Below, piece after piece: positions 44,855-55,896 of a DNA stretch of 64,000 nt. The notes under the pieces were generated by a model, which saw nothing but the letters and a program-made list of their open reading frames with translations, searched no databases and was not told the origin of the DNA. The translations under genes and the position numbers were made by a program. The stretch is from CAWJAP01 sp963834365 (lineage in GTDB: Bacteria; Acidobacteriota; Vicinamibacteria; Vicinamibacterales; Vicinamibacteraceae), in the NCBI GenBank assembly GCA_963834365.1, contig CAWIBS010000033.1:124001-188000 (forward strand), written 5' to 3'. Numbering within the stretch: the first letter of the stretch is position 1; every line of letters starts with the position of its first letter.

Positions 44855-47800
44855 TCAGTAGCTGAAATAGAAGATGAGATCCATGCCGGCGCGCTCGATT
44901 CGGCGCGTGAGGGAACGGTTTGCCGTGCCCACGCCGTCGCCGTCCGCGACCGACGCCTGCAGGCGGAGGAAGTCCGTCAAGCCATACTCGAGCACGAGCT
45001 CGCTCACTTCCTGCGCGCCGAACTGCTGGCGGAAGCGCACGAACAGGCGCTCCGAGACCTGGTCTCCGATCGTGACCAGCCCGCCGGCCGTATCGCCTTC
45101 GCTCGTGGCCTGCAGCTCGAACTGATCCAGGTCGAAGACGCGGCCGATCGACTCCGTCAGCGGCGCCACGACGAAGCCCGCCGCCGCGGTCCCCGCCATG
45201 GTCGCGATCGACGACCGCTGCTCGGTGCCGAGGCTGTTGAGATCGCGGTTGAAGACGATCAGCGCGAGGATGTCGGACTCCGCAAGCGGCGGCGTGCTCG
45301 AGAACGACAGCGACGGGTTGCGCGCCGTGCCCTGAAGACGGATGCGAGCCTCGACCCCGCTCGGCTCGATGATCCGCTCCGCGGTGATGTCGATGGCCGG
45401 ATCGATCGGCTGCGACCCCTGGAACTGGATCCGGCCGTCGCGCAGGATGTCGAATCGGCGGCCGCGGTAGTCGTAGCTGCCGCGCACCGTGTTCACGGTC
45501 CCGACGAGCGCAATCGGCGTTCCCGGCTCCTTGCGGACGCGGAAATCTCCGCCCACCGTGACGTTGATGTTACCGAGGCCGAGCGACGTCGCGGAGGTGC
45601 GCAGGTTGGTGCCCCGAAGAACGAGGTTGTCCGGCAGGCGCACGCGCAAATCCATCGACAACCGGCCGGCGGGCTTGGGGTCGGGCTTCTCCGCTGTCCC
45701 GGATGGTGGCGCCGGGGCAGCCGGGGGCGTGCCGGCTTCCGGCTGCGGCTGGGGGTCCTGCACCCGATCATCCAGGCCCGGAATCGGGACGTTGTCCTCG
45801 AGCGGATCGGTGGCGTAGGTGCCGGACGTGAGCCGCGTCAGCACCTGGTCCACTTCGATGCGCCCGGCATGCAAGGCGATGTCGCCGACAACGCGCGGCC
45901 GCGTGAGCTGCCCCGAAACCGTCAGCACCGCGTTGAGGTCCACGGTCCCGTACGCGTTGCGCACGATGCCGAAGTTCTGGGCGACAATCGCCAGCTTCAT
46001 CTCGCCAAGCGCGAGCCGCCGCAGGGCCAGCTCTCCGGTCACCGTCAGCGGATCGTTCCCATCGTCGATGAGGCGCAGGTTGTCGATGACGAGCGCGCCG
46101 GGCACGAACCGGAACTCGCTCGTGAGGCCGGAGTAGCGCACGCCCGGCTGGCACGACGAAGAACCGCCCGTCCTTCACCGACATCCCGCCGGCGAACTCC
46201 GGACTGTCGGCGGTGCCCGTGACGTGGAGATCGACCTGGGCGGTACCGCCGACGTCGCGGACCAGCGGCGTCAACCCCGTCACCACGTCGAGACCGATCG
46301 TCGAGCTGCGGACGCGGAGGTCGATCGGACTCGACTCCTCCCCCGCCGGCGCGTCACTCGCGAAGAGCGAGAGCGGAACGGTGCCCTCGGCCGACAGCGA
46401 CGCTCCCGGCTGCTGGTCGAGTTGCAGGTTCATGGTCACGCGGCGCTGTCCGTAGCCCAGAGTGCCGGCCAGGCGTTCGAAGGTCAGCTCTCGATAGGAC
46501 CCGCGCTCCACGGTGAATTTCGCCGTCACCCCGGGCTCCGCCCTCGTGCCGCTCACATCGGCGACGCCAGTCATGATGCCGCCCACACGCAGATCGGCGC
46601 GGCCGTGCAGCGCCTCCAGATCGGCCAACTGCACCTGGTTCATGGCCACGTGGAGCGCCGAGGACGCGGACGCGTCCACACCGACCGTGCCGGCAACGTC
46701 AATCCGCTGCGCGCCGTTGCCGAGCGTCAGGCCCTTCACTTCGACGGTCTGACCATCGTATGCCACCGTCGCGGGTGCGCCGCTCGTGAGCGTCCACGTG
46801 TGGCCGCCCGAGACGAACGAGAGCCGCGACACCTCCGCCGTGTGATGTCCTTCGCCGAACACCACAGCTGCCTGCGTCTCGAGCTTGCGCGAGCCGCCCG
46901 AGGCATCGAGGTCGATCTCGAGCCGGCGGCTTTCGTACGCCACTTGTCCGTCGAGGAGGTCCACCGCCTGCCCCGACACTTGCAGCTTCGTGGCCCGAAG
47001 GGTGGACTCGACGCGCGCGCGGGCGGGCGACAGGTCGGGAAGGCTCACGCGGTAGGTCGCGTCCACCGAGGCCGCGGTGACGCGGCCGACGGCCGAGAAG
47101 GCGTCGATGTGCGCCTTGCCTTCCGTGGCGAGTGTCCCGGCGTTCCCGCTGAGGGAGCCGGATGCCGCGATCGTCCCGCCGAGCGTCTGGCCGAGCGCCG
47201 CGCCGATGCGTGCCAGCGATCCCTGTTCGATCTCGTAGCGGAGATCGGAGCCGCCTGTCTCACCGAGCGCGACGGCACCCGTCGCTTTCACGTTCCCGTC
47301 GGGACTCGCGATGGTCGCAGCGTCGAGCGCCAGCACACCGCTGCCGAGTGTGCTCGGGAAGGTGGCGGACGTAATCGCGACCTCCCCGAACTTCGAGTCG
47401 CGCAGCGCGACGACTCCCTGGAATCCGATCCCCTCGAAGACCAGTGGCGTCGCCAGATCGGCGAGGGTCACCTGACCCTTGATCGTGCCGTTCAGCTCGC
47501 TGGCCAGTGCCGGGCGGCCGGTCACGAAATCGAGCTCGAGCGATGTGAAGCCGGAATCGAGATCGACGGTCAGCGCCCGCTGTCGAATCGTCGCGCGCAG
47601 CGACGTCGCTCCCGGCAGCTCCGCCCCGAGGAGCACCGTGTCCCTCAGCGCGAGGTCGGCACTCAGGCCGAGCCGATCGAGCGTCCGTCCGGATGCGTCC
47701 ACGGCAAACACGCCCGCCAGGCGCCCCGCGAGCAGCCGGTGCGTCATGGCCGGCACCTTCAGGGCGCCTCCGAGCCTCACGAGATCGAGTCCTGCGATCG

Positions 47801-49318
47801 ATCCGGAGGCCCCGTAGCGCAGATCCCCGGCGGCCCAGTTCACGTAGCCCGTTGACCCGTCGGCGAGCGTCGCGCCTTCGAGGGTCGATGCCGCGAGCGC
47901 GGCGCGGCCATCGACGTGGCCGGGCCGGCCCCGCACCGGTACTCGGCCGTCAGATCGGTCACGAGATCCGGCACCGGCAGGGATGCGGGCAGGCGCCGCA
48001 GATCGAGATCGGCGACGCGCCCGGAGAGCGCATATTGCACACCGGGCGCCGCTCCGGGTGTGGGCTCGATCGTGCCGGACACCGAGACGCGGGCTCCATA
48101 CGCACGGGCCGTGCTGGGCTCGAGGACGACGCGCGCGCCGTCGAAGCGTCCATGAACGACGACGTCCCGCGCTTCGTATCCCGCAGCCGCGGCTTCGGGC
48201 CCCTCGAGTCGAAACGTGCCCGACAACCCCTTGCCACCGAGCGGCACAGTGGCACGGAGCCGGCCCGTGACCGACCCGGCCAGGGCGCGGACACCCGACC
48301 ACGGTGCGGGATCCAGCCGCGTCAGCGTCGTGTCGGCGTCGATACGACGCGATGCACCGCCGAGCGCAAGGCGCACGCGACCATCGATGTTGCCGCCCGG
48401 CGAGCGCAGCGCGAGCGCCACGTCAATCAGCTCGAGCGGTCCGCGCACCCTGGCTTCGAACGCCGCGGTGAGCGGGATCTGCCCGATGCCGGGCACGAGC
48501 ACGCCGGCCTCGGGAAACGAAAAGGACGACGATGCCACCCCGAGATCGAGCTGCGCCCTGGTGCCGACGTCGCGGACCGCTCCTTCGACGCGAAGATGGC
48601 TTTTCGGCAGATCAACGCGCGTGCGCTCGATCAGGACGACATCCCCGCGCTTGGTGACACGCCCGGTCGCGCGACCCACTCGCAGCGCGCGGTCCGGCAG
48701 GTTGAACGAGACGTGGGGCACGTCCACGACGATCTCGCCCGGATGCGACGAGAGCCGCATCTGCAGATCGAGGTCGGTGAGATGCGTCGCCGGGCTCCCC
48801 GCTCGCTCAACGCGCGTCGTGCCGTCGTAGATTGTGAGCGACGCGATCTCGACGGGTCGTCCGGGCCGCCGGCCGCCGGGCGCGGTCCGTACGAGCCGCG
48901 TGAGGTTCCAGCCGGTCGCGTCCTGCCGCGCGTCGATCACAGGACGGCCGAGCACGAGCCGGTCGATGACGAGGCCACGCCCGACGATGTCGCGCAGGCT
49001 GTAGTTCGCGTCAACACGCGCGACCGAGATCACCGCCAATCCGTCATGGCGCAGCGTGACGTCGTCCAGCCGGATTCCGGTGAACAGGTCGCCGCTCAGC
49101 CGCGCGATCGACAACTCGCCATTCAGGACTCGCCCCGCCGATCGTTCGACGTAGCGGCGCAGCCAGTCTTTGAACCAGCCGGTCTGGATCGCCGCGGCAG
49201 CCACGACCAGCAACGCGAGCGAGAGGGCGAAGAACGCGAGCGAGCCGCGAACCAGACGACGCCACAGACGCCGGCGAGGCGGGCGAGGCTCATCGGTGGG
49301 CGGTTCGGTCACGGACAT
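44855..49318 (-). CDS. tamB: TamB, inner-membrane subunit of the translocation and assembly module (two frameshifts)
   Basis: About 1,487 residues when rejoined. An N-terminal anchor (GSLAFFALSLALLVVAAAAI, after an Arg-rich cytosolic segment) is followed by a long beta-helical periplasmic region and the diagnostic C-terminal DUF490 domain (SGVEARIRLQGTARNPSLSF, SDILALIVFNRDLNSLG, ending LTRRIERAGMDLIFYFSY). TamB bridges the periplasm, moves phospholipid to the outer membrane, and works with TamA. Frame changes occur near 47905 and 46145. ATG 49318 is chosen because the anchor begins 30 residues later; a start at 49351 is possible. tamA lies directly upstream, as is usual. Confidence 0.92.
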
Positions 49319-49580
49319 TGCGTAGCTGGCTGACGGTCTTTCGGTCTTCACGGCTACGGACTACGGTCTACTGGCTACAGGGCTTGTGAAGAATTCCGCC
49401 GGGGCCCGCAGCCTGCAGCCCGTAGCCAGCCGTCTTGGTCTTTGGTCTCTGGTCTTTGGTCTTTGGTCGTTGGTCGTTGGTCGCTTCGGTCTCTCGTCTC
49501 TGGTGCCTGGTCGCTGGTCGTTGGTCCCTGGTCGCTGGTCTCGGCGCCATTCTGACAGACCGCCGTCGACTGACGGCTGT
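49319..49580. repeat. GGTCTTT/GGTCGTT heptamer tract between tamA and tamB
   Basis: From 49433 to 49542 there are about 15 imperfect 7-base units (GGTCTTT, GGTCTCT, GGTCGTT, GGTCGCT). Before it (49345-49430) is a degenerate copy of the composite repeat seen at 53895 and 57339: GGCTACGGACTACGG, then GGGCTTGTGAAGAATTCCGC. No gene. Confidence 0.8.
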
Positions 49581-51569
49581 TCAGAACGCCTGCCCGACGC
49601 TGAAGTGCACGCGCCAGTGGCGCGTCTCCTGCTCGCCGTTGATGATCAGGCCCTCGATCGGCGTGATTTGCGATCCGAAATCGAAGCGGACCGGCCCGAT
49701 GGGCGTCATGTATCGAAGCCCGGTACCCGCGTCGTACTTGAAGTCGCCAAGGGCCACGTCGGCGACGTCGGTCCACACGTTGCCGCCCTCGAGAAAGACG
49801 ACGCCGCTCAGCTTCCCCCGAATCGGAAACCGCAGCTCGGTCATCGCCTCGACCGAGGCCAGCCCGCCGATCGGAAATCCTCCCTCGTTGAGCGGGCTGA
49901 CTTCGTAGCGGCCCCAGCCGCGCAGGCTGCTCGCGCCGCCGAGAAAGTACCGTTTGAAGAACGGGACGTTCGGGTTGCGGACGTTCAGCGGATCGACGTC
50001 CGGGCTCTCGCGGCCCGGCGCCATGATGGCCGCGCCCCGGGCCCGTGTTGCGAGGACGCCCCAACGCCCGAGGGTGAGGTAATGGCGCCCTTCGAGCGTC
50101 GCCTCGGTGTACTGCCAGTCGCCGCCCACGACGCGCCCCGCCTGCTCGACATGCAGCGCCGCGACGTACCCCGGCGCGCGTCGAGCAGGCTGCCGGCCGT
50201 GTCATGCCGCAGGTCCAGCGCCAGGGCGACCAGGGTGCCGCGGCCTTCCATCGTGTCGGGGTCCAGACCGAGCGCGATCAGATCGTCGCGGAATTCGGGA
50301 TCCTGGCTCGCCTCGGGCGAGATCTTGTAGTTCTCGTACTCGTCGATGAACGACAGCGACACACGCGTCGTCGAGCGCATGCGGCTGTACGCGTCGCGCC
50401 GGACCAGCTCGCGCATGACGGTCGCGCGGCCTCCGCGCGTGAGGAGCTCATAGGCCGGCTCGTTCGCATACCACAGCTGGAGCTGGGCGTCGAAGCGGTG
50501 GCTCGGCGAAAAAAAGTACGGCAATCCCATCGCGGTGCGAACGCCCCGGTCGAGCGCCGACCACTTCGCCTCGACACTGGCCGAGCGCCCGCCGCCGAAG
50601 AAGTTGACAGTGCGCCAGCGCCCGGAGACCCGCCCGAGCTCCTCGCTGCCATAGCCGACGCCGAGTTGTACACGCTGATGCTTGGCCTCGGTGAGATTGA
50701 GCGCAAGCGGTACCTGACGCGGCTGACTCGCGAGATCGGGGATGCCGAAGTTCACGAGGTCGAACAGTTCGAGGTTGTAGAGCCGCCGCTGGCTCTCGAG
50801 CACCCGGCTCAACTTGAAGGGATCGCCCGGACCGAACGCGAGCTGCCGGCGGATGACCTCCTCGCCGATGCGGGCATTCCCCTTGACGGTCACCGGGCCG
50901 AAGAGGGCCGGCTCGCCTGGCTCCGCGGCGAAGATGAGGGACACGGTCATCGGCGCCTTGCCCGCGTACTGCAGCACCGAGACACGCGCGTAGGGATAGC
51001 CTTCTTCCTTGAAGGCGTTCTCGGCGAGCCCGCGCGCGTTCTCGAGGGCGGCCTGGGTGCGCACCTGCCCGGAGCGAAGGCTCACCTGTTCCCGCAGGAG
51101 GCGCCGCGCCACGATGGGGAGGGTCTCGAAACCGAACGCCTCGATCGACTCGATGCGGATGGGCTCGCCCTCCGTCACCGTGAAGACGACGACGACCTCG
51201 TCTTTGGACTCGTTGACGCGGGTCGAGGAGGTGACTCGCGCGCGGGGGTAGCCGTGGTCAGCGTAGAACGCGGCGATGCGCCGCAGGTCGTCGCGATGCT
51301 CCGCTCGCGAGTAGTAGCGCCGGGGGGACCACGGCCACCACGGGCTCTTCTGCGTCGCGAGCACGGCGGCCAGATCGCCGGTATTGACGACGGTGACACC
51401 CTCGAAGTCGACGTCGCTGACCGCGACGCGCTGCGGCTCGGGCGGTGGCGCCGTGACCTGAGCCGCGCACGGGACGACCAGAGAGGAGTGCGCAAATCGA
51501 AACGAGAGCGGCCGTGTTGAGGTCGAGGGGGAAGCTGCTCGGCCTGTTCCGGGGACCCAGCCGGATCAT
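49581..51569 (-). CDS. tamA: TamA-like Omp85 outer-membrane protein with POTRA domains (frameshifts)
   Basis: About 640 residues when rejoined. An N-terminal signal-like segment (NTAALVSICALLSG, start ATG 51569 tentative) is followed by three POTRA domains: VAVSDVDFEGVTVVNTGDLA, EPIRIESIEAFGFETLPIVA and LFGPVTVKGNARIGEEVIRR. The Omp85 beta barrel carries the conserved RGW in YFLGGASSLRGWGRYEVSPL and ends GEQETRHWRVHFSVGQAF. Three POTRAs and adjacency to tamB favour TamA over BamA (usually five POTRAs). Frame changes occur near 51480 and 50180. Function: outer-membrane half of the translocation and assembly module. Confidence 0.87.
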
Positions 51570-51587
51570 GGGGAAACCGCAGGGACG

Positions 51588-51668
51588 CTGGCCCGCACCC
51601 CCGCGTCAGGGGTGCGGCCAGCGACGCCTGGCCGACGTCGCCGCAGGAGTGGCGACGACGCGCCAGGC
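51588..51668. repeat. Two strong adjacent hairpins downstream of the KGG gene
   Basis: GCTGGCCCGCACCCC...GGGGTGCGGCCAGC (51588-51622, one bulge) and GCCTGGC...GTCGCC...GGCGAC...GCCAGGC (51626-51668). They sit between the KGG gene stop and the tamA start and may terminate the KGG transcript. Confidence 0.6.
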
Positions 51669-51687
51669 GGCGTGGATCGTCGCCGAC

Positions 51688-51996
51688 TCAGTCGCGAAGG
51701 GACCCGGTCTCTTCGGCCTCCGAGGTTGAGTCGTCGGTCGCCAGGCGGCCCCGGCCCCCACGGCTGATCATGCCACCCTTGCGACCCGCCGAGCGCGCTT
51801 CTTCGGACGTCCACTCGTGAGCGGTTCCCTTCAGGTGGGCGGCACGACCGCCCTTGCTGGCAATCTCGCGCTGTTTCTCCGGAGACATCGACGCAAAGCC
51901 CCGACGTTCCTTTCGGCGCACGGGCTGCTCGCCGGTTGCCGCCTCGCCGGCCCGCGGGGAGCCATTATGACCGCTCGTTCGCATTTCGTCGTTCAC
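51688..51996 (-). CDS. KGG-motif stress protein (YciG/GsiB-like)
   Basis: 102 residues. Two KGG repeats are seen: RGFASMSPEKQREIASKGGR and WTSEEARSAGRKGGMIS. This hydrophilic motif (stress-induced bacterial acidophilic repeat) occurs in general-stress proteins resembling LEA proteins. The whole protein is charged and probably disordered. GTG 51996 is chosen over longer in-frame starts because GGAGGTG lies five bases before it. Confidence 0.85.
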   Translation of the reverse strand: MNDEMRTSGHNGSPRAGEAATGEQPVRRKERRGFASMSPEKQREIASKGGRAAHLKGTAHEWTSEEARSAGRKGGMISRGGRGRLATDDSTSEAEETGSLRD

Positions 51997-52001
51997 GGGA
52001 A

Positions 52002-52008
52002 CACCTCC
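52002..52008 (-). promoter_or_regulatory. Ribosome-binding site of the KGG gene
   Basis: GGAGGTG on the minus strand, five bases upstream of GTG 51996; it decides the start. Confidence 0.75.
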
Positions 52009-52412
52009 ACCCAGTTGTTGCACCCTGGCGTCACCCGCCAACTGGCGGGCGTCGAGAAGCCGCGAACGGTGGCCCGATGTCTGTCGCACCGGCCATCCGA
52101 CCGCCCGCGGCCCGGCTTCTGCGAATCGAACGGCGCGCGCGGGGAGCGAGGAACGCGCGTCGCGATTCGCGATTGGCAGCGGCCGAATAGTCGCTGCCCT
52201 GCACCCCATCGGTTCAACAACCGTGCCACGAGGGGTCGCGAATCAGCCCAGGGGGCGAACGAAGTCCACCAGTCGTCGGAGTCCTTGATAATGGGCGAGA
52301 AGTCGCAGTGTGCTGCCGAAACTGTGCGCCAGCGGTCAACGCGACCAGCCTACCTGAACTGATGCGTTTCGCTACACTGCTGACCTGACTCGGGTAGAAA
52401 ACGGACGGTATC
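52009..52412. other. Intergenic region
   Basis: About 400 bases between KGG and the DHA2 transporter (both minus strand). Contains the KGG promoter and the 3' end of the transporter transcript. No gene or clear structure recognised; base composition is slightly less GC-rich than in genes. Confidence 0.4.
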
Positions 52413-53849
52413 TCATGGCACTGGCCCACTGACTGGCGCGGCGTCCGGAGCCGTGGGCCCGCCAGGGCTGACCACCGTGAACCCGTGCGGCACGAAGACG
52501 GTTGACGCGAGCGCCAGGATGCTGACGATCACGCCAGCGATGAACGCATTGTGGAGCGCCGATTCGATTGGCGCCGATCGCGCCACGGCATCGGGCCGCA
52601 GGCCCCCGAGGGACGCGGCCATGACGGCGCCCATGACCGCCACGCCTACCGCGCCCCCGATGCTCCGCGAGAACTGGCCGAGCGAGGTCACCGTCCCGAG
52701 CCGGTCCGGCGAGACCGCATTCTGCTGCGCCAGGATCAACGGGAGCATCGTCATGCCCATCCCGGTGCCCATGCACGCCAGGGCCGCGTAGATGGCCCAC
52801 AGCGCCGAGGCGTGCGACACCCCCAGGAGCCCGAAGAATCCGAGCGTGACGAGGGAGGTGCCGATGGTCACCATTCGGCGGTAACCGAGTTTCGGCAGCA
52901 GCCGGCTGGTCATGATGGTCATCGCCACCCAGGCGAGCAGCATCGGTGTCAACACCGAGCCGGCTTCGGTCGCCGAGCTGCCGAGGGTGGCCTGCACGAA
53001 CAGGGGTACGAAGGCCAGGGCTCCGAAGATGGCGATGCCGACGAGGAACCCGGTCAGCGTCGCGCTCGCCACGTACCGGTTCCGCAGCAGATCGAGCGGC
53101 ACGATCGGCTCCGGCGAGCCGCGCTCCAGCCGGACGAAGACCAGCGCCAGGAGGAGGCTGACGCCGTAGGTGACGAGGAGGGGCACAATGCCTCCCCGCC
53201 CCTCGAGCCCGCTCTGGCCCAGCCCGAGCAACAGCAGCGTCAGCGACCCGGCGAGCGCCAGGGCGCCGCGGCCGTCGATCGTGTGGGTGCGGTGGATCTC
53301 GCGATCGCTCAGAGCCAATCCGACGAGCGCGGCGGCCGCGAGCCCGAACGGCAGGTTCAGGTAGAACACCCAGCGCCACGACCAATGGTCGGTGACGAAG
53401 CCGCCGACGAGCGGCCCGACAATCGACGCGACCCCCCAGACGAGGCTGAAGAGGCTCTGGGCGCGCGGGCGCTCCTCCAGCGTGTAGAGCTCGCCCATGA
53501 TGGTCATGCCCAGCGGCAGCAGTCCTCCGGCGCCGACGCCCTGTACGGCGCGGAAGCCGATCAGCCACCCCATGGACCATGCGGCGCCCGAGAGCGCGGA
53601 CCCGAGCAGGAACAGCCCGACCGCCGCCAGGTAGAACGCTCGCCGCCCATACAAGTCCGAGAGCCTGCCCCACAGCGGCATCGTGACCGTTGACGTGAGG
53701 ATGTAGGCCGAGAACACCCAGCTGTAGTGCCCGAGTCCACCGAGCTGCTCGACAACCGTCGGCATCGCCGTGGCGACAATGGTTCCTTCGATGGCGGCGA
53801 GGAAGGCGCCGCCGAGGACGCCCAGTGTGACGAGGGTTCGACGAGACAC
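52413..53849 (-). CDS. DHA2-type MFS multidrug efflux transporter
   Basis: 478 residues with 14 predicted transmembrane helices, the DHA2 (EmrB/QacA) pattern. The N-terminus GVLGGAFLAAIEGTIVATAM carries the D/E-x-T-I-V-x-x-A-x-P signature of this group. Motif A is GRLSDLYGRRAFYL, motif C-like stretch is WGVASIVGPLVGGFVTDHWS. It exports drugs or other amphipathic compounds by proton antiport across the inner membrane. No MFP (EmrA-like) or regulator gene is adjacent. The 3' end is 404 bases from the KGG gene; the 5' side faces an intergenic repeat array. Confidence 0.92.
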   Translation of the reverse strand: MSRRTLVTLGVLGGAFLAAIEGTIVATAMPTVVEQLGGLGHYSWVFSAYILTSTVTMPLWGRLSDLYGRRAFYLAAVGLFLLGSALSGAAWSMGWLIGFRAVQGVGAGGLLPLGMTIMGELYTLEERPRAQSLFSLVWGVASIVGPLVGGFVTDHWSWRWVFYLNLPFGLAAAALVGLALSDREIHRTHTIDGRGALALAGSLTLLLLGLGQSGLEGRGGIVPLLVTYGVSLLLALVFVRLERGSPEPIVPLDLLRNRYVASATLTGFLVGIAIFGALAFVPLFVQATLGSSATEAGSVLTPMLLAWVAMTIMTSRLLPKLGYRRMVTIGTSLVTLGFFGLLGVSHASALWAIYAALACMGTGMGMTMLPLILAQQNAVSPDRLGTVTSLGQFSRSIGGAVGVAVMGAVMAASLGGLRPDAVARSAPIESALHNAFIAGVIVSILALASTVFVPHGFTVVSPGGPTAPDAAPVSGPVP

Positions 53850-54152
53850 GCCTCAGTGTACTCGGGTGGCTCAGGGCTCAGGGTCGGAGGTCAGGGACCA
53901 ACGACGAGCGACCAACGACCAGCGACCAACGCCGTGTCCCGGCTACAGGCTACCGGCTACAGACTACGGGCCCGCCACCATGCGTTTCGCAAGCCCTGTA
54001 GCTCGCCGGACCTGAAGGTCCGGCCTACCGACGAGGGGTACCTCAAATCCGGTAGGGCGGGGCTTCAGCCCCGCCGCCATGACTGAAGACTGAAGACCGA
54101 CTAGCGACCCACCACTCGCGGTTCAGAACCCAGAACTTGCCCCTGTGCTAAG
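53850..54152. repeat. Intergenic repeat array: heptamers, composite element, two palindromes
   Basis: In order: GGCTCAG/GGTC repeats (53875-53895), CGACCAACGACCAGCGACC heptamers (53895-53930), composite element GGCTACAGGCTACCGGCTAC with CCGCCACCATGCGTTTCGCA (53937-54003), palindromes GCCGGACC-TGAA-GGTCCGGC (54005-54024) and GGCGGGGC-TTCA-GCCCCGCC (54056-54075), then short CTGAAGA repeats. No gene. Confidence 0.85.
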
Positions 54153-54161
54153 GTGGGCGCA

Positions 54162-54461
54162 ATGGCACCGACGGATGGACAGGCCGGTCCGCGACTGGTT
54201 CACTGTGTGAAGCTCGGACGGGAGCTGCCTGGCCTCGAGGAACGGCCATGGCCGGGAGAGCTGGGCGAGCGCATCTACCAGAACGTCTCGGCCGAAGCCT
54301 GGGCGATGTGGGAAGAGCGCATGAAGATGATCCTGAACGAGTACCGCCTGATGCCGTGGCAGAAAGAGGCGCAGGAGCTGGTCGCTCGCCACATGGAGGA
54401 GTTTTTCTTCAGCGAGAGCGCGGCGCTGCCTCCCGGGTACGTGCCGCAGCAGGCGAAGTAA
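54162..54461 (+). CDS. yggX: YggX-like Fe(2+)-trafficking / oxidative damage protection protein
   Basis: 99 residues from ATG 54162 (GTG 54153 also possible). The pattern LVHCVKLGRELPGLEERPWP, GELGERIYQNVSAEAWAMWE and MILNEYRLMPWQKEAQELVA is that of YggX, with the single conserved Cys near the N-terminus. Family role: protects Fe-S clusters and takes part in iron trafficking. The family is mostly known from Proteobacteria. Monocistronic, convergent with the ATP-grasp gene. Confidence 0.93.
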   Translation: MAPTDGQAGPRLVHCVKLGRELPGLEERPWPGELGERIYQNVSAEAWAMWEERMKMILNEYRLMPWQKEAQELVARHMEEFFFSESAALPPGYVPQQAK

Positions 54462-54488
54462 CCGGGATCGCCGCGTCGATCCGGAAGG

Positions 54489-55721
54489 TCAACGCGCGCG
54501 TGCGCGGCGCGCGAGCGCCGCAATGACCGCCTCGGGGTCCTCCCCGCGCGCGAAGATGAATCCCAGATAGCCGGACCCCTCTGGCAGCGGCACGAGCAGC
54601 TGGTCGGCGCGCGCCGTGACGACGACCCGTACGACTCCCGCGACCGACTGCGCTTCGTCGAGGCCCTCGACGTGCCGGAGCCGCCCCGGACGCGGGATCG
54701 GGATCATCATCACGCCGGCGGCCGCCACCTCGCGGCCGAATCCCTCGAGCGACTCGCCCACGGCGTGGCGCAGCAGCAGGTCCTCCAGCGTCACACCCCG
54801 GGCGCTCGCCGACTCGAAACGCAGGACGTCGGCGCAGAGACCGCCGATCGGTCTCGGCGCGACCTCGAGGACGAACACGCCAGCCTCGTTGACGCGGCAT
54901 TCGGCGTGGACCGGTCCGTGATGGAGGCCGAGCGCGTGCGCGGCATGCGCGATTGTCCCGGCGATGACGCGCCGCTCGGCGTCGGTCAGATTCGGCGGCG
55001 TCACATAGATCGTCTCTTCGAAGAACGGGCCGTCCAGCGGCTCCGGCTTGTCGAAGATCGCGAAGACCCGCAGCTGGCCCGCTTCCATGACCCCCTCGAG
55101 CGCCAGCTCACGGCCGGGGATGAACCCTTCGATGAGGATGTCGTCGTGCGCGGGATCGGCTTGCGCGCGCACGTCCGGCGAACGCAGGATGGCGCGGACG
55201 CGGGCCAGCGCGTTCTCGAGCGCGACCGGATCGTCGGCGCGGATGACGCCCCGGCTCGCTGACAGCGCCAGTGGCTTCACCACCGCTGGAAACCGGAGAC
55301 GATCGGCCACGCGGCCCAGGTCTTCATCGATCGACAGCCGCACGAACCATGGCACGGCCAGGCCACCGGCGAGCAGTCGCCCGCGCGTCGCCAGCTTGTT
55401 GACGGCGGCGCGTACGCCGTCGGGCTCGTGGAACGGCAGGCCGAGCGCACGTGCGGCGCGCGCGGCAATACGCGCTGGTCGATCGCCGGTCGCGATTACG
55501 CCGCCGAGCGGCTGGCGCTGCACGCTCGCGCCAATCGCCTCGACGGCCGCCTCCTCGTGGCGAAAGTCGACCGGAATCGCGCCGTCGCGCCATGGATCGT
55601 CGAGCTGGTCGCACCGATCGGTGGCATACACCAGCGAGACGCCGAGCGCACGCGCCGCCGCCTCGAACGCCCGGGTCTGGTAGCCCGTCGTGGCCGCCAT
55701 GACGAGCACGGTTTTCGTCAT
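54489..55721 (-). CDS. ATP-grasp domain enzyme adjacent to selenoprotein radical SAM gene
   Basis: 410 residues. The N-terminal preATP-grasp Rossmann part is MTKTVLVMAATTGYQTRAFE. Next come the ATP-grasp Lys region LRFPAVVKPLALSASRGVI, acidic ILIEGFIPGRELALEGVMEA, and metal-binding VHAECRVNEAGVFVLEVAPR. The C-terminal domain ends with LPEGSGYLGFIFARGEDPEA. It belongs to the biotin-carboxylase-like ATP-grasp group, which ligates a carboxylate to an amine or thiol through acyl phosphate. No membrane span. It is immediately downstream of the radical SAM gene on the same strand (175 bases, filled by repeats), suggesting that both act on the same substrate. The substrate is unknown. Confidence 0.82.
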   Translation of the reverse strand: MTKTVLVMAATTGYQTRAFEAAARALGVSLVYATDRCDQLDDPWRDGAIPVDFRHEEAAVEAIGASVQRQPLGGVIATGDRPARIAARAARALGLPFHEPDGVRAAVNKLATRGRLLAGGLAVPWFVRLSIDEDLGRVADRLRFPAVVKPLALSASRGVIRADDPVALENALARVRAILRSPDVRAQADPAHDDILIEGFIPGRELALEGVMEAGQLRVFAIFDKPEPLDGPFFEETIYVTPPNLTDAERRVIAGTIAHAAHALGLHHGPVHAECRVNEAGVFVLEVAPRPIGGLCADVLRFESASARGVTLEDLLLRHAVGESLEGFGREVAAAGVMMIPIPRPGRLRHVEGLDEAQSVAGVVRVVVTARADQLLVPLPEGSGYLGFIFARGEDPEAVIAALARRARAR

Positions 55722-55896
55722 TTCATCGTCGGTCTTCAGTCTTCAGTCTTCGGTCTTCAGTCTTCAGTCCTCACGGGCTGACGGGGCTCAAGCGCTGCCT
55801 TACCGTGATCTTGCGGTGACCGCTCGTCGGTCAGTCCGGACCTTCAGGTCCGGTCGGCTCGGGCCGCTGGCTCAGGGCTTGCGAAAAGCATGGCGG
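55722..55896. repeat. CTTCAGT heptamer tract and TTCA-loop palindrome
   Basis: Tandem CTTCAGT/CGGTCTT units at 55729-55770, then the palindrome TCCGGACC-TTCA-GGTCCGG at 55835-55853, and the core GGGCTTGCGAAAAGCATGGCGG (55875-55896) of the composite element shared with 53977-54000. Confidence 0.8.
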